A stretch of 64,000 nt of DNA from Nesterenkonia haasae (GCF_010119385.1 NZ_VFIE01000020.1:60939-124938), one strand, 5' to 3'. Counted from the stretch's first letter, positions 1 to 9,597 are shown. Numbers and translations are program-made. The notes: generated by a model not told the origin, from the letters alone.

Positions 1-70
1 TCAGGGAGGAAGTCACCGAGGAGACCCTCGGCCGTGGCCCATCTGAGAACTCGGTATTGGGTCTTCCGCT
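1..70. other. Window-edge spacer downstream of the GH42 gene
   Basis: This short stretch lies 3' of the minus-strand GH42 gene. It contains a small imperfect hairpin (CCGAG...CTCGG, about 18-33) without a T tract. That could be a weak terminator, but nothing firmer can be said. No gene start or end can be assigned here. Confidence 0.3.
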
Positions 71-2116
71 CTAGCGCTGAAGGTGAAAAACGGCGACGCC
101 ACGCGAGGCCAATGTGCGTGAGCCCGCACTGAGGCCGATCAATGCATGCCCCGCAAAGTCCTGAAGATTCACCGGTTCATCCGTCCGGTTGATCACGAAC
201 ACGTACTCACCCTGCGCCCCCACCCGCTTGGTGACTTCAATACGTCCGCGAAGCTGCTGCGGGATCTCCGGCTCCACACCGGCGCCAGCAAGCAGGTCAC
301 GCAGAAGGCTGGCTCGGCCAGCCGAATCCAGGCGCGACGACACGTAGGACGCCGTTCCCGCCCCACCTCTTCTCCTGGTCACCGCCGGACTTCCGTCGAG
401 TTCTCCACCCACATACCGGCGCAGCACCTCGACGCCGCTGTCCGTGATGTCGACCTGCTCGCTCCACAGTGTGCCCAGCGTGCCGTCAGTGAGGGTCACC
501 GTCTCATCCCGTAGAAGTGGGGCGAACTCCTCTACTCGGATGCCGAGCAGGTCCCGCAGCGCTCCGGGGTAGCCGCCAAGCCAGACACGGTCGTCCTGGT
601 CCACAGTCCCGGAAAAGTAGGTGGTCACTAGGTGCCCGCCTTCGAGCACGAAATCTTCAAGCCGTCCTTTCAGCTGGTGGGGCACCATGTGCAGCACCGG
701 GGCGAAGACTGCGTCGTACCCAGAGAAGTCCTGGTGGGCCTGCACAACATCCGCGCGGACTCCCTCGTTGAGCAGAGCCAACCACCAGTGAAAGACCTCC
801 TGTCGGTACCGCAGGTCCTCGGTCGGGTGGGAGTCGAGTTCGCTGCACCACCAGGATTCCCAGTCCATCAGCACAGCAACTTGTGCGGGCGCACGCTGCG
901 TGCCGGCCAGTGGTTGCAGCTGGTCCAGCGTCTGCCCGAGTTGAACCACACTGCGGTAGAGCCGACTGTCCTCACCGGCGTGGGGAACCATGGCGGAGTG
1001 ATACTTCTCTGCTCCTCCTGCGGACTGTCTCCATTGGAAGTAGCAGACGGCATCGGCTCCGTGGGCAACATGCGCCAGGGAGTCCCGTGCCAGCTCACCG
1101 TCTCGTTTGGGCCGGTTGATGGGCTGCCAGTTCACCGCAGAGGTGGAGTGCTCCATGAGGAACCACGGATTGCCGCGCGCCAGAGAGGAGGTAGTTGCTG
1201 CTGAGAAGGACAGTTCATCGCGGGAGTGTTCGATCGGGAGGCGGTAGTGATCATTGGCCACGAAATCCAGCTCATCCGCCCAATCGGAGAAGTTCATGCC
1301 CTTGGTTTCACCGACCACCATGAAGTTGGTGGTCACCGGCACATCCGGAGTGACCGCTCGCAGCACATCCCGCTCGGCAATGAAATGCTGTTTTAGCGCA
1401 TCTGAGCTGAAGCGTTTGAAGTCCAGCTGCTGAGTGGGGTTCGGAAAAGCGGTTCCCTTCCGTGGAGGAAGGATTTGGTCGAATGCTTGGTACCGCTGGG
1501 ACCAGAAGTCCGTTGACCAGGCGCGGTTGAGCTCATCCACACTGCCGTAGCGCTGAACCAGCCATTCACGGAACGACGCCGCAGCGTCGTCTGAGTAGTC
1601 ATAGAGATTGTGGCAGCCAAGTTCATTATTCACGTGCCAGGCGACCAGTGCGGGATGGTCTTTGTAGCGTTCGGCGAGGGTCCTAGCAAGGTTCAGGGCA
1701 TGTTCGCGGAATACCGGAGAGGTGGGGCGCCAATGCTGCCGGCCTCCTGGGGAAAGTGTTACGCCATCTTCAGTCACGGGCAGGATCTCAGGGTGTTCAG
1801 TCACAAGCCACGCCGGCGGTGAAGCGGTAGCGGTGGCAAGGTCAGCGCCTATCCCCGCCTCGGCCAGGAGATCCATGACTTCGTCCAGCCAGTCAAAGTC
1901 CCAGCGACCCTGCGCCGGCTGGAGACGAGCCCAGGAGAAGATTCCTACGGAGACGACGTCGACATTGGCCTGTTTCATCAATCTGATGTCTTCACCCCAC
2001 ACATCGCGCGGCCACTGCTCTGGGTTGTAGTCGGCCCCGAAGGAGATGCGCCGGGGAGCGGAGGAGTTCTTGGAGTCCGGGTGGTGACGGAGCCAGGTGG
2101 GAGTCGCGTTCTTCAT
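71..2116 (-). CDS. Beta-galactosidase, glycoside hydrolase family 42
   Basis: The 681-residue protein has the usual length of a cytoplasmic GH42 beta-galactosidase, and no signal peptide is visible. It opens with the family's FGADYNPEQWP segment (about 27-36). The acid/base glutamate is E165 in HVNNELG and the nucleophile is E322 in FLMEHSTSAVNW, so both catalytic residues are present. The (beta/alpha)8 barrel is followed by the trimerisation region and a small C-terminal beta domain ending in AVFHLQR. It is the last gene of the minus-strand unit that begins with the GH51 gene. It would cleave terminal beta-galactosyl residues from short imported oligosaccharides. The family assignment is firm; the natural substrate (galactan or arabinogalactan fragments) is inferred from the neighbours. 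Confidence 0.95.
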   Translation of the reverse strand: MKNATPTWLRHHPDSKNSSAPRRISFGADYNPEQWPRDVWGEDIRLMKQANVDVVSVGIFSWARLQPAQGRWDFDWLDEVMDLLAEAGIGADLATATASPPAWLVTEHPEILPVTEDGVTLSPGGRQHWRPTSPVFREHALNLARTLAERYKDHPALVAWHVNNELGCHNLYDYSDDAAASFREWLVQRYGSVDELNRAWSTDFWSQRYQAFDQILPPRKGTAFPNPTQQLDFKRFSSDALKQHFIAERDVLRAVTPDVPVTTNFMVVGETKGMNFSDWADELDFVANDHYRLPIEHSRDELSFSAATTSSLARGNPWFLMEHSTSAVNWQPINRPKRDGELARDSLAHVAHGADAVCYFQWRQSAGGAEKYHSAMVPHAGEDSRLYRSVVQLGQTLDQLQPLAGTQRAPAQVAVLMDWESWWCSELDSHPTEDLRYRQEVFHWWLALLNEGVRADVVQAHQDFSGYDAVFAPVLHMVPHQLKGRLEDFVLEGGHLVTTYFSGTVDQDDRVWLGGYPGALRDLLGIRVEEFAPLLRDETVTLTDGTLGTLWSEQVDITDSGVEVLRRYVGGELDGSPAVTRRRGGAGTASYVSSRLDSAGRASLLRDLLAGAGVEPEIPQQLRGRIEVTKRVGAQGEYVFVINRTDEPVNLQDFAGHALIGLSAGSRTLASRGVAVFHLQR

Positions 2117-2201
2117 GGGAGCGGTATTCCTTTCGCCTCGGCCGCCGGGAGGTCGGTCGCGCCTGAATGTGGTCTGGGGTCACATGACCTGGGTCGGTGC
2201 C

Positions 2202-3125
2202 TTAGGCGGCTGAGTACGCTTCGACGCCGGCGACACTGATTTCTGCCGTGAATACGCAGCCGTCCATAGGTCCGGGGTCCTCGAGTCCGTTGGCGGCAGA
2301 GGTGACGATGGCTCGATAGGGCGCCTGAGCACTCAGCGCCACACTGGTGGGCTGACGGACCGGCAGGTCGAAGCGTTCTAACAGGTCACCATCGGGAGAT
2401 AGCCGGAGTAGGGCGGCGTCGCCGAAAACTGTCTGCCACAGGCAGCCTTCGGAATCGACGACCATCCCATCCGGCACCCCGTTGTGGACCGCCGCGAAAG
2501 GTTCCGCCGAGCTGATCGCGCCTGATTCGGCATCCAACTTGTAGGAGTGGATTTGCTGGCTTGGAGAATCAGTGAAGAACATGCGAGTGCCATCTTCTGT
2601 GAAGGCCGGGCCGTTGGGGATACTGATGCCCTCGACGATCATACGGACTTCACCGTCGGTGTCCCGGCACCACAGCAGGCCGCAGCCGGCGTCGCCGTTG
2701 TAGGCCATGGCGCCGGCCCAGAACCGTCCTGTGGGGTCCGCAAGTGCGTCATTGACTCGCAGCTCGGGTTGACCTGGTCGGTCACTTGCGGGCTGATCCC
2801 AGGTTGCGGTCTCCACTAATCGGCCATGGTGCTCCGAGAGCAGGGACAACCCCTGGCCCAGCGCCGCTATCCACTGACCAGGCCGGCCCCTCAGCGGAGC
2901 CACAGCTCCCAAGGGACGGTCAAAAGCACCCAATTGGTGGACTCCTGCGCCTGGTTCACCAGAGGTGCTGAACAGCTCACTGTCGAGGAGGTTGACCAGG
3001 AGAAACGGTTCGCCTGATCGTGGGCTTCGGTCGCCGAAGTAGCGGGCTCCCTCACCCAGGCGCATCTGCCGAGCATCTACCGGCTGCCAGTTACTCTTCA
3101 AAACGGTGGAAACTATGGGGACCAT
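2202..3125 (-). CDS. SMP-30/gluconolactonase-like beta-propeller protein
   Basis: The 307-residue protein matches the SMP-30/gluconolactonase/LRE family. Recognisable parts are LGEGARYF near the N-terminus, NDALADPTGRFWAGAM in the middle (the family's N-D-x-x-x-D-xx-GRFW element), ISIPNGPAFTEDG, and VPDGMVVDSEGCLWQTVFG with the family's PDG segment. These loops carry the divalent-metal ligands of a six-bladed propeller lactonase. The start at 3125 is chosen because GGAGAG lies 8 nt upstream; it overlaps the end of the preceding fusion gene by 35 nt, which points to translational coupling. It probably hydrolyses an aldonolactone made by a sugar dehydrogenase, but the substrate cannot be read from sequence. 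Confidence 0.85.
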   Translation of the reverse strand: MVPIVSTVLKSNWQPVDARQMRLGEGARYFGDRSPRSGEPFLLVNLLDSELFSTSGEPGAGVHQLGAFDRPLGAVAPLRGRPGQWIAALGQGLSLLSEHHGRLVETATWDQPASDRPGQPELRVNDALADPTGRFWAGAMAYNGDAGCGLLWCRDTDGEVRMIVEGISIPNGPAFTEDGTRMFFTDSPSQQIHSYKLDAESGAISSAEPFAAVHNGVPDGMVVDSEGCLWQTVFGDAALLRLSPDGDLLERFDLPVRQPTSVALSAQAPYRAIVTSAANGLEDPGPMDGCVFTAEISVAGVEAYSAA

Positions 3126-6100
3126 TGCTGGGACTCTCCGTGGTTGGGCCCGCAGGTGGAGGAGCTGCACCCAATGGGCGGGTTCCGGCCGGGGCAGGCG
3201 AGTGAGTGGTTATCTCGAAGAACTCTAGATGGTGGAGGTGGGCGCCGTCGGGCGCACCTCGGTGCTGAGGGTGAATCCACACTGCGTCACCGGAACGGCG
3301 GGGTAGAAAGTGGATCTGCAACCCGCGAGCAATGATGTCGTCCCGCCAGAGCGTCAGCTCCACCTCCCAGTCCCGTCCGTGCCAGAAATGGTCACTGATG
3401 AGCAGATCCTCGTTGTTGCCCCTTCCTGGTATCACCGCACGTGCGATGTCGGCCACGAACTCCACGCGCAGCATGCTGCGAACGTCTTCGGCGAACGATT
3501 CTGCTGGTAGGGGCACGTCAATAATGGACGCCGCTGACCAGTCCTGGGGCGCAGAGAGCCGGTTCTGGGGCCCGCCGGTGTTTGGCGCCGGGGCCCGGTG
3601 TCCGTTCTCCTCCAGGACCAGGTCCCTCATCAACGTCCGGCGGTTCACGACGCTTTCGGTCCTCAGCTCGCCGTCCTCAACCCACACGGGCTGCTCTGCC
3701 AGCAGGATCCGATCATGTCCCTCATAGGACAGCCGGTGAACCTGGTTCGCATGTGTTTCGTCCAGCACCAGGATGCGGTGTACGCCGATCTGGAGCAGAC
3801 AATCGGGACCTGGTTGAGCGGTGAGCACGACGACGTCTGCTTCCTGACACTGCCGAAGAACAGCCGGACCTGAGACCTCCACACTATGGTCTAGGACGAT
3901 CTCCACTGGGATCTGGTTCAGTGCACAGAGAATGAGCAGTTCACCCTCATCGTCGACCACTCGGGTGAGAACTTCTGCGGTGGCGCTCACAATGCTGAGG
4001 TCTGGCGCGAGCGGATAGTTCAGCGGCCAGACTGTGGAGACTCCGGCGGGGAAGTCTATTGGGGTGTGCGGGACAGTGATGGCCCGTTCCCCTAGTGGGA
4101 CGTGCAGCTGAAACGCCTGCTGCCCCGGTAGAGGAGCCACATCTGGTTGATAGGTGGACAGGAACATGTACCCCTGGGTCCCGTCATCGCGGACGGACCA
4201 ACGCAGCGAATCCGCATCGGTTCCCGAATCAAGGGCAATGTCTGTTCCCGGCATTTTGGCGGTCATGGGGGCGATCCGCTGCGCCTCCGAGGTGAGCCAG
4301 AGGTGGTGGCGCCTCAGGAGGTGGTGGTGCGGGCGGAGCTGTCCATGCTCACCGATCGCTGCTGCGAAGTCATAGCTGATCTGTGGCATGTCATTGGGAT
4401 AGCCGGTCGCTTGGGATTCTTGTTCGCCATCGGGGTGACCATGCGGGTGGCTGCCCCCGGAGTACATGTAGTAGCCCTGCCAAGTGGAGCCGCTGCCGAT
4501 CTTCGCCAGAGCTAGGGCGGCCACATCCTCCGGTGTCACCAGGGGGCGCCGGTGGTATGCCACGTGCATGCCCCCGCCCAGCTCACAGGTGGCGAACGGT
4601 AATGGTGGCGAGCTGGGGGCGTCGTCGTCATCCTCATTCCGCACCGCAGTGGAGAAGGTCTGGGTGACCTGCCGGACATCGGCACCGACCCCGTGGTCAT
4701 CCCGCTCATGGCGGTAGGCGAAGTGCGGCCGCGCGAAGTCGGGAAACTCGTCATCCTGCTCGGCCCAGAACCCGTCGGCGTAGCCAGACCAGACCGGCAG
4801 CACAGTGCCCGGCAGGCGCGCCTCGCCCCACCCGGTGGCAGTCCACAGCGGCACATTCAGCCCAAGGCCTTCGGCCAATTCACGCAGTCGGGCAATGTGT
4901 TCAGGTTGGTCGTGGAGTTCGTTCTCCAGCTGAGCGGCGATGATCGGTCCGCCCTCAGCATGAGTCAGCCCGGTGAGCTGGTGAATAGTCTGCGCGTAGA
5001 AACGCTCCACCAAATCTAAGTATGCAGGGTCATTGGTGCGCGGGGTGCAAACAGTGTTCTCCAACCAGTCAGGGAAACCTCCTCGCCTTGCCTCACCGTG
5101 GGCCCAGGGCCCCAAACGCACGACGACGTCCAGCCCCGCCTCAGCAGCCAGCTGTACGAAGCTGCGCAGATCCCGATTTCCGGTCCAGTCAAAGTCTCCC
5201 GGATTCGGCTCGTGGTAGCGCCAGAACACATAGCACGCCACTGAGTTCAGGCCGCCTGCAGCAGCCTGCGCCAGGGTCTGCTTCCACCGGCTTCGCGGTA
5301 TTCGTGAATAGTGCAGTTCTCCCGTGATCGGTATCCATGGCCGGCCACCACGTTCGATGTACTGGCTGGTGAGCCGAATCCGGTCCGGGGTGCCAGCAGG
5401 CTCACCCATAGGCAGGGGGTCGCCGGTGGCGGCGGCGCTTTCTTGGCTGCGGCGGCCCACCAGCAGACCGTCGTATTCCTGGGCGAAGAATTCTGCCGCG
5501 GCCTTCATACGGCACACCGCCTGATCCGCGCTGTCATTGAGGTGCACGAAGATCTGAATCTGCGCCAACCAGTCTCCGGCCACCTGCGCCTGGAGGCAGA
5601 GCGTGCTGTCATCCAGCCAGGCACCTGAGGTATGCGTTTCGTACCCATATCCGGGCAGGGGGTGCTCCTGGTGTCCCCCAACCAGGTATGGGAACGCCCG
5701 GCGCTGACCGGCGTGAGTGACGAGAACGAGCTCGCCGCCATCTGCAGTGCAGGTCAATTCCAGGGCGGAAAAATGCGTACTGAGCGCGGCCTGCCCGGCT
5801 TGGCCCGGACCGGAAACTTCGAACGGCACAGAGTCAATGCTGAACTTCAGCTCCAGTGTGGCGCTGCGGCCGATGGTGGTGCCTGGCATCGGGGCGCCAC
5901 GCACCGGGCGGGGTGCACGCTGGCCCGGGCTGCTGGCTTCGCCGATGTGCAGCAGGGGGACCTTTTGCTGGACCGCCGCGTCCGGGGTTGTGGCCTCGCC
6001 TCTTAGTGTGAGAGCCAGAGGATCCAGCAGTTTCTCCCAGAGGGCATTGTGGATCAGCTGAGCATCGGATTCGATGTGCATACTGCAGCCGGTGACGACT

Positions 6101-7020
6101 ACGGCGGTCTCCAACCAGGGAACTACGAGCATGATCTGTCCACCCATTCCCCATGCTGCGTAGCTGTCGCGCCTGCATCGCCAAAATTGGTAGCCGTAGC
6201 CCAGCTGTGATTCCGGGTTGGAAAAATTTCCGGTTCCGGTGGGGACCTGGGCGGTGGTGGCTGCATGGAGGTACTCAGCGGAGATGACCTGTGAGTCTCC
6301 GGCTCTCCCGTTGTTTAGGCACAGCCACGCAATCCGCGCCATATCCCGCGGGGTGGACAGAAGCCCTGAGCCGCCATGTGCAACTCCTAGGGAATTCTCG
6401 CTCACCTCCCGCCAGGTTGGTCGTTCGGCGAAAGATTCCGGAGGCAGTCCAAGCGGGGTGCGCAGGGCCTTCAGCGGCTGCTGCATCCCTACGCGCTGAC
6501 CGATCCGTTCAGCGAAGTACTCCTCGAAAGGCCGCTCGGTCAGCTTCTCTGCCAGGGCGGTGAGCACCACGGTGGCTGACGTGTCATAGAAGTAGACCGT
6601 ACCGGGAGGGTGGGAGGGGGCGAGCGTGAAGAAGGTGCGCACCCAATCCGCGTCAGAGACCAACGGGTAGGTGGCTTGGCGGTGACATGTCTGCATTGTC
6701 AGCAGGTCCTCCACACACATGGCCAGGACCCACGGGTGAGCGTCGGCTCTGAACTCAGGGAAGTAGTCCACGATGCGGTCGGTGAGCCGCAGGGCGCCAT
6801 CGTCCGCCAAGGCGCCAATGGCGAGCGCAACAAGTGACTTCCCCGCTGAGTAGAGTCGGTGCACCCTATCCACGCTGTATGGCGCCCAGTAAGTTTCATG
6901 CATAAGAGCGCCGCGGTGCAGAGCGAGTAGCGAGTGGACCACAAGGCCGCGGTCTTCCAGTTCTGGGATCAGGTGCTGGTGGATGTGGCGTTCAAACCAT
7001 TCCTTACTCGGCATGGTCAT
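3091..7020 (-). CDS. Serine hydrolase (class C beta-lactamase fold) fused to GH35 beta-galactosidase
   Basis: This 1309-residue protein is read in one uninterrupted frame. Residues about 1-340 are a beta-lactamase/esterase-fold serine hydrolase with the SxxK motif at S58-K61, a YDT variant of the YxN motif at 145-147, and GMGGQ near 291 in place of the KTG strand. Residues about 385-525 form a beta-rich middle region. From about 550 a GH35 catalytic domain follows (PWIPITGELHYSRIP, FWRYHEP, RLGPWAHGE), with acid/base E701 in QLENE and the likely nucleophile E813 in TCELGGG. A C-terminal beta region completes it. No signal peptide is seen, so it should act in the cytosol. The start ATGACCATG at 7020 is preferred; an in-frame upstream extension runs into a gene relic. 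The pairing is unusual; the function of the hydrolase half, perhaps deacylation of galactosides, is inference. Confidence 0.88.
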   Translation of the reverse strand: MTMPSKEWFERHIHQHLIPELEDRGLVVHSLLALHRGALMHETYWAPYSVDRVHRLYSAGKSLVALAIGALADDGALRLTDRIVDYFPEFRADAHPWVLAMCVEDLLTMQTCHRQATYPLVSDADWVRTFFTLAPSHPPGTVYFYDTSATVVLTALAEKLTERPFEEYFAERIGQRVGMQQPLKALRTPLGLPPESFAERPTWREVSENSLGVAHGGSGLLSTPRDMARIAWLCLNNGRAGDSQVISAEYLHAATTAQVPTGTGNFSNPESQLGYGYQFWRCRRDSYAAWGMGGQIMLVVPWLETAVVVTGCSMHIESDAQLIHNALWEKLLDPLALTLRGEATTPDAAVQQKVPLLHIGEASSPGQRAPRPVRGAPMPGTTIGRSATLELKFSIDSVPFEVSGPGQAGQAALSTHFSALELTCTADGGELVLVTHAGQRRAFPYLVGGHQEHPLPGYGYETHTSGAWLDDSTLCLQAQVAGDWLAQIQIFVHLNDSADQAVCRMKAAAEFFAQEYDGLLVGRRSQESAAATGDPLPMGEPAGTPDRIRLTSQYIERGGRPWIPITGELHYSRIPRSRWKQTLAQAAAGGLNSVACYVFWRYHEPNPGDFDWTGNRDLRSFVQLAAEAGLDVVVRLGPWAHGEARRGGFPDWLENTVCTPRTNDPAYLDLVERFYAQTIHQLTGLTHAEGGPIIAAQLENELHDQPEHIARLRELAEGLGLNVPLWTATGWGEARLPGTVLPVWSGYADGFWAEQDDEFPDFARPHFAYRHERDDHGVGADVRQVTQTFSTAVRNEDDDDAPSSPPLPFATCELGGGMHVAYHRRPLVTPEDVAALALAKIGSGSTWQGYYMYSGGSHPHGHPDGEQESQATGYPNDMPQISYDFAAAIGEHGQLRPHHHLLRRHHLWLTSEAQRIAPMTAKMPGTDIALDSGTDADSLRWSVRDDGTQGYMFLSTYQPDVAPLPGQQAFQLHVPLGERAITVPHTPIDFPAGVSTVWPLNYPLAPDLSIVSATAEVLTRVVDDEGELLILCALNQIPVEIVLDHSVEVSGPAVLRQCQEADVVVLTAQPGPDCLLQIGVHRILVLDETHANQVHRLSYEGHDRILLAEQPVWVEDGELRTESVVNRRTLMRDLVLEENGHRAPAPNTGGPQNRLSAPQDWSAASIIDVPLPAESFAEDVRSMLRVEFVADIARAVIPGRGNNEDLLISDHFWHGRDWEVELTLWRDDIIARGLQIHFLPRRSGDAVWIHPQHRGAPDGAHLHHLEFFEITTHSPAPAGTRPLGAAPPPAGPTTESPSNGPHSFHRFEE

Positions 7021-7024
7021 CTGG

Positions 7025-7150
7025 TCAGCACTCCCCGGGGTTCCAACGGCCGAACCATGCCGCTGCGCAGGCAGTATCAGGGATAGCGGGGCGACCATCG
7101 AGGGACGAGCCGGGGGCACCCAGTGCGCTGAAGGCAATTTTCCACGTCAT
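7025..7150 (-). pseudogene. Relic of a sugar-phosphate isomerase N-terminus (41 codons)
   Basis: An ATG overlapping the stop of the LacI gene (ATGA) opens a 41-codon frame beginning MTWKIAFSALGAPGSSLD. This closely resembles the start of the isomerase encoded at 11445-12242 (MTWKFSVSTLGIPGAPLEE). Weaker similarity continues (DTACAAAW...NPGE) until a TGA four nucleotides before the ATG of the next gene. It looks like the beginning of a xylose-isomerase-like TIM-barrel gene whose remainder is lost. Because the overlap with lacI and the closeness to the next start are kept, it could still work as a coupling leader peptide. The assignment rests on this short stretch only. Confidence 0.5.
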
Positions 7151-8250
7151 GATGCCTCCTTTCTTCGCTCGTGCGGTTGATTCCGCTGCTTGATGCTGTG
7201 GTGCTCGGTTTCTGGGGGCGTGGTCAGCGTATGGCTGCTCTCACCATGAACGAGGGTGAATGACACGATCTCTTCGGTACGTTGCGTCGACCCGGAACCG
7301 TTCTGGATGCGAGCTAGCAGCATCTCCACTGCGCGTCGGGCTGTCCATTGGTGATCAGGGCTGACCGTTGTCAGCGATGGTGTCAGGTAGCGCGATTCGG
7401 GGATATCGTCGAAGCTCGCGATCAGCATGTCCTGGGGGACTCGGATTCCTCTCTCATGGAGTCCGCGCAGCACTCCTATTGCTACCGTGTCGGTCAGCAC
7501 GAATGCCGCATCTGGGCGATCTGCCTGGTCTGCGAGCGCGTGCCCGGCCCGGCGCCCGTCCTCCATGGTGATTTCGACGACGTCGACAATCCGCTCATTC
7601 CTTTCCGCGCCCGTAGTGTCGAGTCCTGCCTCATGTAACGCCGCATGGAAGCCATCGAGCCGCAGGCTTCGTATCGTTGCCTCAGAGGTGGTGGGCCCTC
7701 CGACGAATGCGATGCTGCGCGCTCCCTGCGCGATGAGGTGTTCTGTGGCGGCCTGGGCTCCAGCGAAATTGGGCATTGCCACGTGGTCGACCCCTTCAGG
7801 GGCGGTCCGCTCACCTAACAGGACGATAGGAAACGACTGCTGACCAGCGATTTGTTGCAGATCCATGCCGACCGAGCTGAGTATGAGGCCGTCGTACTGC
7901 AGCGCTTGAGAGAGCTGAATGGCGTCAGTCTCTCCTTGCGCCCCCGCCCCAGTTTCCTCCACAGCTACGCGGTATCCCTGTCTGCGCGCCTCAGCGGTGA
8001 TACATGCTCCGAGTTGGCCAAAATATGACCGGTCCAACTCGGGGACTGCAAGCCCGATGACTCCGGTTCGGCCTGCTCGGAGGTTTCGAGCGGCTACGTT
8101 CATCCGGTAGCCCGAGGCCGCCAGCTGTGCGGTGACTCGCCGACGGACGGATTCGCTCACGCCGGCGCGCCCGTTGACAACATTGGAGACCGTCATGGGT
8201 GAGACGCCGGCGGAGCGAGCGACGTCGCTCATGGTCACGTTACGAGGCAC
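7147..8250 (-). CDS. LacI-family transcriptional regulator
   Basis: The 367-residue protein has an N-terminal LacI helix-turn-helix (MSDVARSAGVSPMTVSNVVNGR) with hinge helix, followed by a periplasmic-binding-protein-like effector domain (GVIGLAVPELDRSYFGQLGACI, the DGLILSS strand, AFVLTDTVAIGVLRGLHERG, SFDDIPESRYLTPSLTTV). A GTG at 8250 gives the usual few residues before the DVA helix; ATG at 8232 is an alternative. It lies inside the minus-strand galactoside/arabinoside unit, between the binding-protein gene and the GH35 fusion, so it probably represses that unit and responds to a sugar released from the substrate. The inducer is not known. Confidence 0.93.
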   Translation of the reverse strand: MPRNVTMSDVARSAGVSPMTVSNVVNGRAGVSESVRRRVTAQLAASGYRMNVAARNLRAGRTGVIGLAVPELDRSYFGQLGACITAEARRQGYRVAVEETGAGAQGETDAIQLSQALQYDGLILSSVGMDLQQIAGQQSFPIVLLGERTAPEGVDHVAMPNFAGAQAATEHLIAQGARSIAFVGGPTTSEATIRSLRLDGFHAALHEAGLDTTGAERNERIVDVVEITMEDGRRAGHALADQADRPDAAFVLTDTVAIGVLRGLHERGIRVPQDMLIASFDDIPESRYLTPSLTTVSPDHQWTARRAVEMLLARIQNGSGSTQRTEEIVSFTLVHGESSHTLTTPPETEHHSIKQRNQPHERRKEAS

Positions 8251-8322
8251 ATTTCTACCATATGCCGTGCGTGAGCGCCGGGGCGAGGCTGCAGTCAGCA
8301 CCTCTGGGAACTTTGATCGGCT

Positions 8323-9597
8323 TCACTCACCGATTTCACCGACTGCTTCGGTGTGGGCAGCTTCAGCGGCTTCCGCTGGGGTCATGCTTTCGAAGAAGAC
8401 TTCTTCGCTGTACCGACCGAGGATGTCTTGGATGGCGCTTGCTCCCATCGCCGGAACTGGTTCTGGTTCTTGTGCTTCGACATCGGGATCGACGATGTCC
8501 AGGAATTCGGCTGCCACCAAGTCTGAGCCCTCCAGCCCTTCGCGAACGACCTCCCGAACATCCTGGTTGGCGGGCAGGCCCCTGTCCATTCCTTGGGCCA
8601 GGCCCGCGGCTTCGTTGTTAACCAGGCAGTCGATGAATGTCTGGGCCTCGTCTGGGTGGTCGGTGGCCGCTGCGGCTGACCAGAGCATGGTGGATTTGTA
8701 CCAGAGCCCATTCTCAGCGGAACTTCCAGTGGCTGAGGGCCAGCGCAGGGGGACCATTTCCACACCTGACACGTCGGTAACGCCGGTGAGTTGGTTGGAC
8801 CAATAGCGAGCAAGTGCCTGCTCACCAATTTCAAACATCGACTCACCCGGCTGGACGTTCCCCTCCTCCTGGATGAGCGTGGCGTTGGGATAACCGCCGT
8901 CTTCAATGAGTTGAAGCTGGAACTCCCAGTACTCCTCGAGGTCTTCAGGTTCAAAGCCCACCTCACCATCATCTGTGGTGAGATTCAGACCGTTCTGCCT
9001 CAGCCACAGTTGGAAGCTCACCGGCTCGACTGGGCCGCCGCCTCCGAACTGCTGACCTTCAAGCTGTTCCGAGATGTCGATCGTCAGTTCCCGGTAGTCA
9101 TCCCAGGTCCAGGAGGAATCATCGGGTAGCTCCATGCCGAGTTCGTCGAAGATCTCTGGATTGGCGAGCATGGCCATGACGTTGATCCCAGTGGTGATGC
9201 CCACCTGCCCGTCTTCAGTGGCACCATTGGCGATCGCGTCTTCCTCCATCGCGGAAAGATCGACCTGGTCCAGGTCTAGCAGCAAGCCCCGATCGGCGTA
9301 TTCGCGAATGTACGTGTCGTCCATCTGCATGATGTCGGGAGTGTTGTTGCCGGCCGTTTGGGTGGCGAGTTGGTCCCAGTAGCCTTCCCATGCGCTGTGC
9401 TGCGGGTCGACGGTGACACCGGCTTCGTCTTCGCAGATGTCGATCATCTCGTTGGTGATGTTGTTGCGGTAGTCAGCCCCCCACCACGTCATGCTGAGGG
9501 TCACCTCCTCATCCCCGCCGTCGGCCCCGCAAGCGGTAAGAGCTAGGGTGCCAGCGCAGGCCACCGCGGCGAATGTGGTCAGTGCTGAGTGTTTCAT
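8323..9597 (-). CDS. ABC sugar transporter, substrate-binding lipoprotein (first of four paralogues)
   Basis: The 424-residue protein starts with a lipoprotein signal peptide ending in LTAC (Cys23). Mature features typical of family 1 carbohydrate-binding proteins follow: MTWWGADYRN, WEGYWDQLATQTAGNNTPDIMQMD, and a C-terminal PAEAAEAAHTE region. The start at 9597 is supported by GAGGAG upstream; an in-frame ATG 15 nt earlier is less likely. The mature protein is strongly acidic. It lies between the GH51 gene and the lacI gene and has no permease genes beside it. It shares long conserved stretches with the proteins at 15329, 18080 and 27958. It likely captures arabino- or galacto-oligosaccharides outside the membrane for the permease pair at 34841-36764. 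Confidence 0.92.
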   Translation of the reverse strand: MKHSALTTFAAVACAGTLALTACGADGGDEEVTLSMTWWGADYRNNITNEMIDICEDEAGVTVDPQHSAWEGYWDQLATQTAGNNTPDIMQMDDTYIREYADRGLLLDLDQVDLSAMEEDAIANGATEDGQVGITTGINVMAMLANPEIFDELGMELPDDSSWTWDDYRELTIDISEQLEGQQFGGGGPVEPVSFQLWLRQNGLNLTTDDGEVGFEPEDLEEYWEFQLQLIEDGGYPNATLIQEEGNVQPGESMFEIGEQALARYWSNQLTGVTDVSGVEMVPLRWPSATGSSAENGLWYKSTMLWSAAAATDHPDEAQTFIDCLVNNEAAGLAQGMDRGLPANQDVREVVREGLEGSDLVAAEFLDIVDPDVEAQEPEPVPAMGASAIQDILGRYSEEVFFESMTPAEAAEAAHTEAVGEIGE

